Assembly: GCF_000381985.1 (NCBI RefSeq)
Contig: NZ_KB907337.1
Location: forward strand, 385,697-449,696
Direction: 5' to 3'
DNA from: Novispirillum itersonii subsp. itersonii ATCC 12639
Lineage (GTDB): Bacteria; Pseudomonadota; Alphaproteobacteria; Rhodospirillales; Rhodospirillaceae
Length of the DNA: 64,000 bases
The notes under the pieces: generated by a model
The model's database searches: none
What the model was told of the DNA's origin: nothing
Seen by the model: only the letters and a program-made list of their open reading frames with translations
Translations under genes and position numbers: made by a program
Part shown: piece by piece, positions 63,616-64,000 of the stretch
How the letters are laid out: each line of letters begins with the position of its first letter
Numbering within the stretch: the stretch's first letter is position 1

Positions 63616-64000
63616 TTACCGGGTGAAGGCAGACATGACAATCACATCCTTAACCTGCCCGGTCCCGACGACTCGCTCGGTAATCACCTTCAGGCGAGCC
63701 TTGATGGCCCGGTAATCCGGGGTGGTCCGCTCCGTCATCATATCCGGCACCATCTGGAACAGAGCGCGCAGATAAAGGTCGTGCAATTGCGGCAACGCCT
63801 TTGCCACCCTGCCATCGGCTGTCGGGTACATCTCCAGCCGCAGGGCGAAGTAAATGTTGCCGGTCACTTCCTTATTCTGAATGACCGGGATCGAGAACGG
63901 CGCCATGTTCAGAAAAATCGGGTCAACCCGTGGCGGCGGACCGGGCGGCGGGGCGTTTTCCACCTTCCCTTCCATCGGCTTAATCAGCCCGCCGGTGATA
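63616..64000 (-). CDS. FliL-like protein, partial
   Basis: The C-terminal 128 or so codons of a gene entering from the right edge; the frame is open beyond the in-frame ATG at 63975. The visible part has a Pro-rich segment NAPPPGPPPRVDP, then FLNMAPFSIPVIQNKEVTGNIYFALRLEMYP and AIKARLKVITERVVGTGQVKDVIVMSAFTR, resembling the stomatin-like periplasmic domain of flagellar FliL proteins. The N-terminal membrane helix expected for FliL would lie outside the window. Other hypotheticals share this fold, so the name is tentative. Confidence 0.55.
   Translation of the reverse strand, partial: ITGGLIKPMEGKVENAPPPGPPPRVDPIFLNMAPFSIPVIQNKEVTGNIYFALRLEMYPTADGRVAKALPQLHDLYLRALFQMVPDMMTERTTPDYRAIKARLKVITERVVGTGQVKDVIVMSAFTR

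Overview
The window is a GC-rich, densely coded bacterial chromosome segment. I see no insertion sequence, prophage, CRISPR array or rRNA operon. Gene content and order point to an alphaproteobacterium of the Rhodospirillales type. The indicators are the argS–SPOR–nagZ–scpA–scpB–tatABC–serS–surE–pcm–M23 string, the DUF177–rpmF–plsX–fabH–ihfA–merR string, DUF2336 and DUF4170 proteins, a ubiquinol-cytochrome c chaperone and a membrane pyrophosphatase. The taxonomic call is inference from gene content; no rRNA is present to test it.

Layout. 1–5.97 kb: the 3' end of mfd, two tandem hairpin repeats, then minus-strand genes for a FrnE/DsbA-like oxidoreductase, a receiver–receiver–GGDEF protein with dead catalytic sites but an intact c-di-GMP I-site, a TrmA/RlmD-type RNA methyltransferase, and an EamA permease with a cupin. 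6.0–17.0 kb: a minus-strand catabolic operon transcribed away from a divergent LysR gene (17.3–18.3 kb). In transcription order it encodes an M20 deacylase, a class II aldolase, a complete dipeptide-type ABC importer (binding protein, two permeases, one double ATPase gene), a ketopantoate-reductase-like dehydrogenase, an M20 carbamoylase-type hydrolase and an acetylpolyamine-amidohydrolase-like deacetylase. The ATPase gene carries a one-base frameshift at an A7 tract. The locus ends near tRNA-Ser(UGA).

19.2–28.2 kb: a plus-strand housekeeping run: lytic transglycosylase, rlpA, a D,D-carboxypeptidase, tmk, holB, metG, tatD and an MBL-fold hydrolase. 28.4–32.6 kb: divergent NAD-salvage genes (nicotinamidase-like and pncB), a DUF1636 protein and trmFO. 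32.7–48.3 kb: a long minus-strand block covering cell envelope, protein repair, Tat export, chromosome condensation (scpAB), nagZ, a SPOR protein, argS and dgt. An orphan FbpC-like ATPase and an M50 protease sit inside this block.

48.5–53.4 kb: erpA, xth, a DUF2336 protein, a tandem DUF4170 protein, mazG, an overlapping lipoprotein gene, and a self-contained unit for a 45-residue membrane peptide. 53.4–60.6 kb: a GT-B-like protein, a disordered protein, tRNA-Pro(GGG), then merR, ihfA, fabH, plsX, rpmF, DUF177 and the cytochrome bc1 chaperone. 60.8–64 kb: bamE, the membrane pyrophosphatase hppA and a FliL-like partial gene running off the right edge.

The best candidates for new biology are the 6–17 kb catabolic operon, the PopA-like c-di-GMP receptor at 1.8–3.2 kb, and the small-peptide transcription unit at 53.0–53.4 kb.
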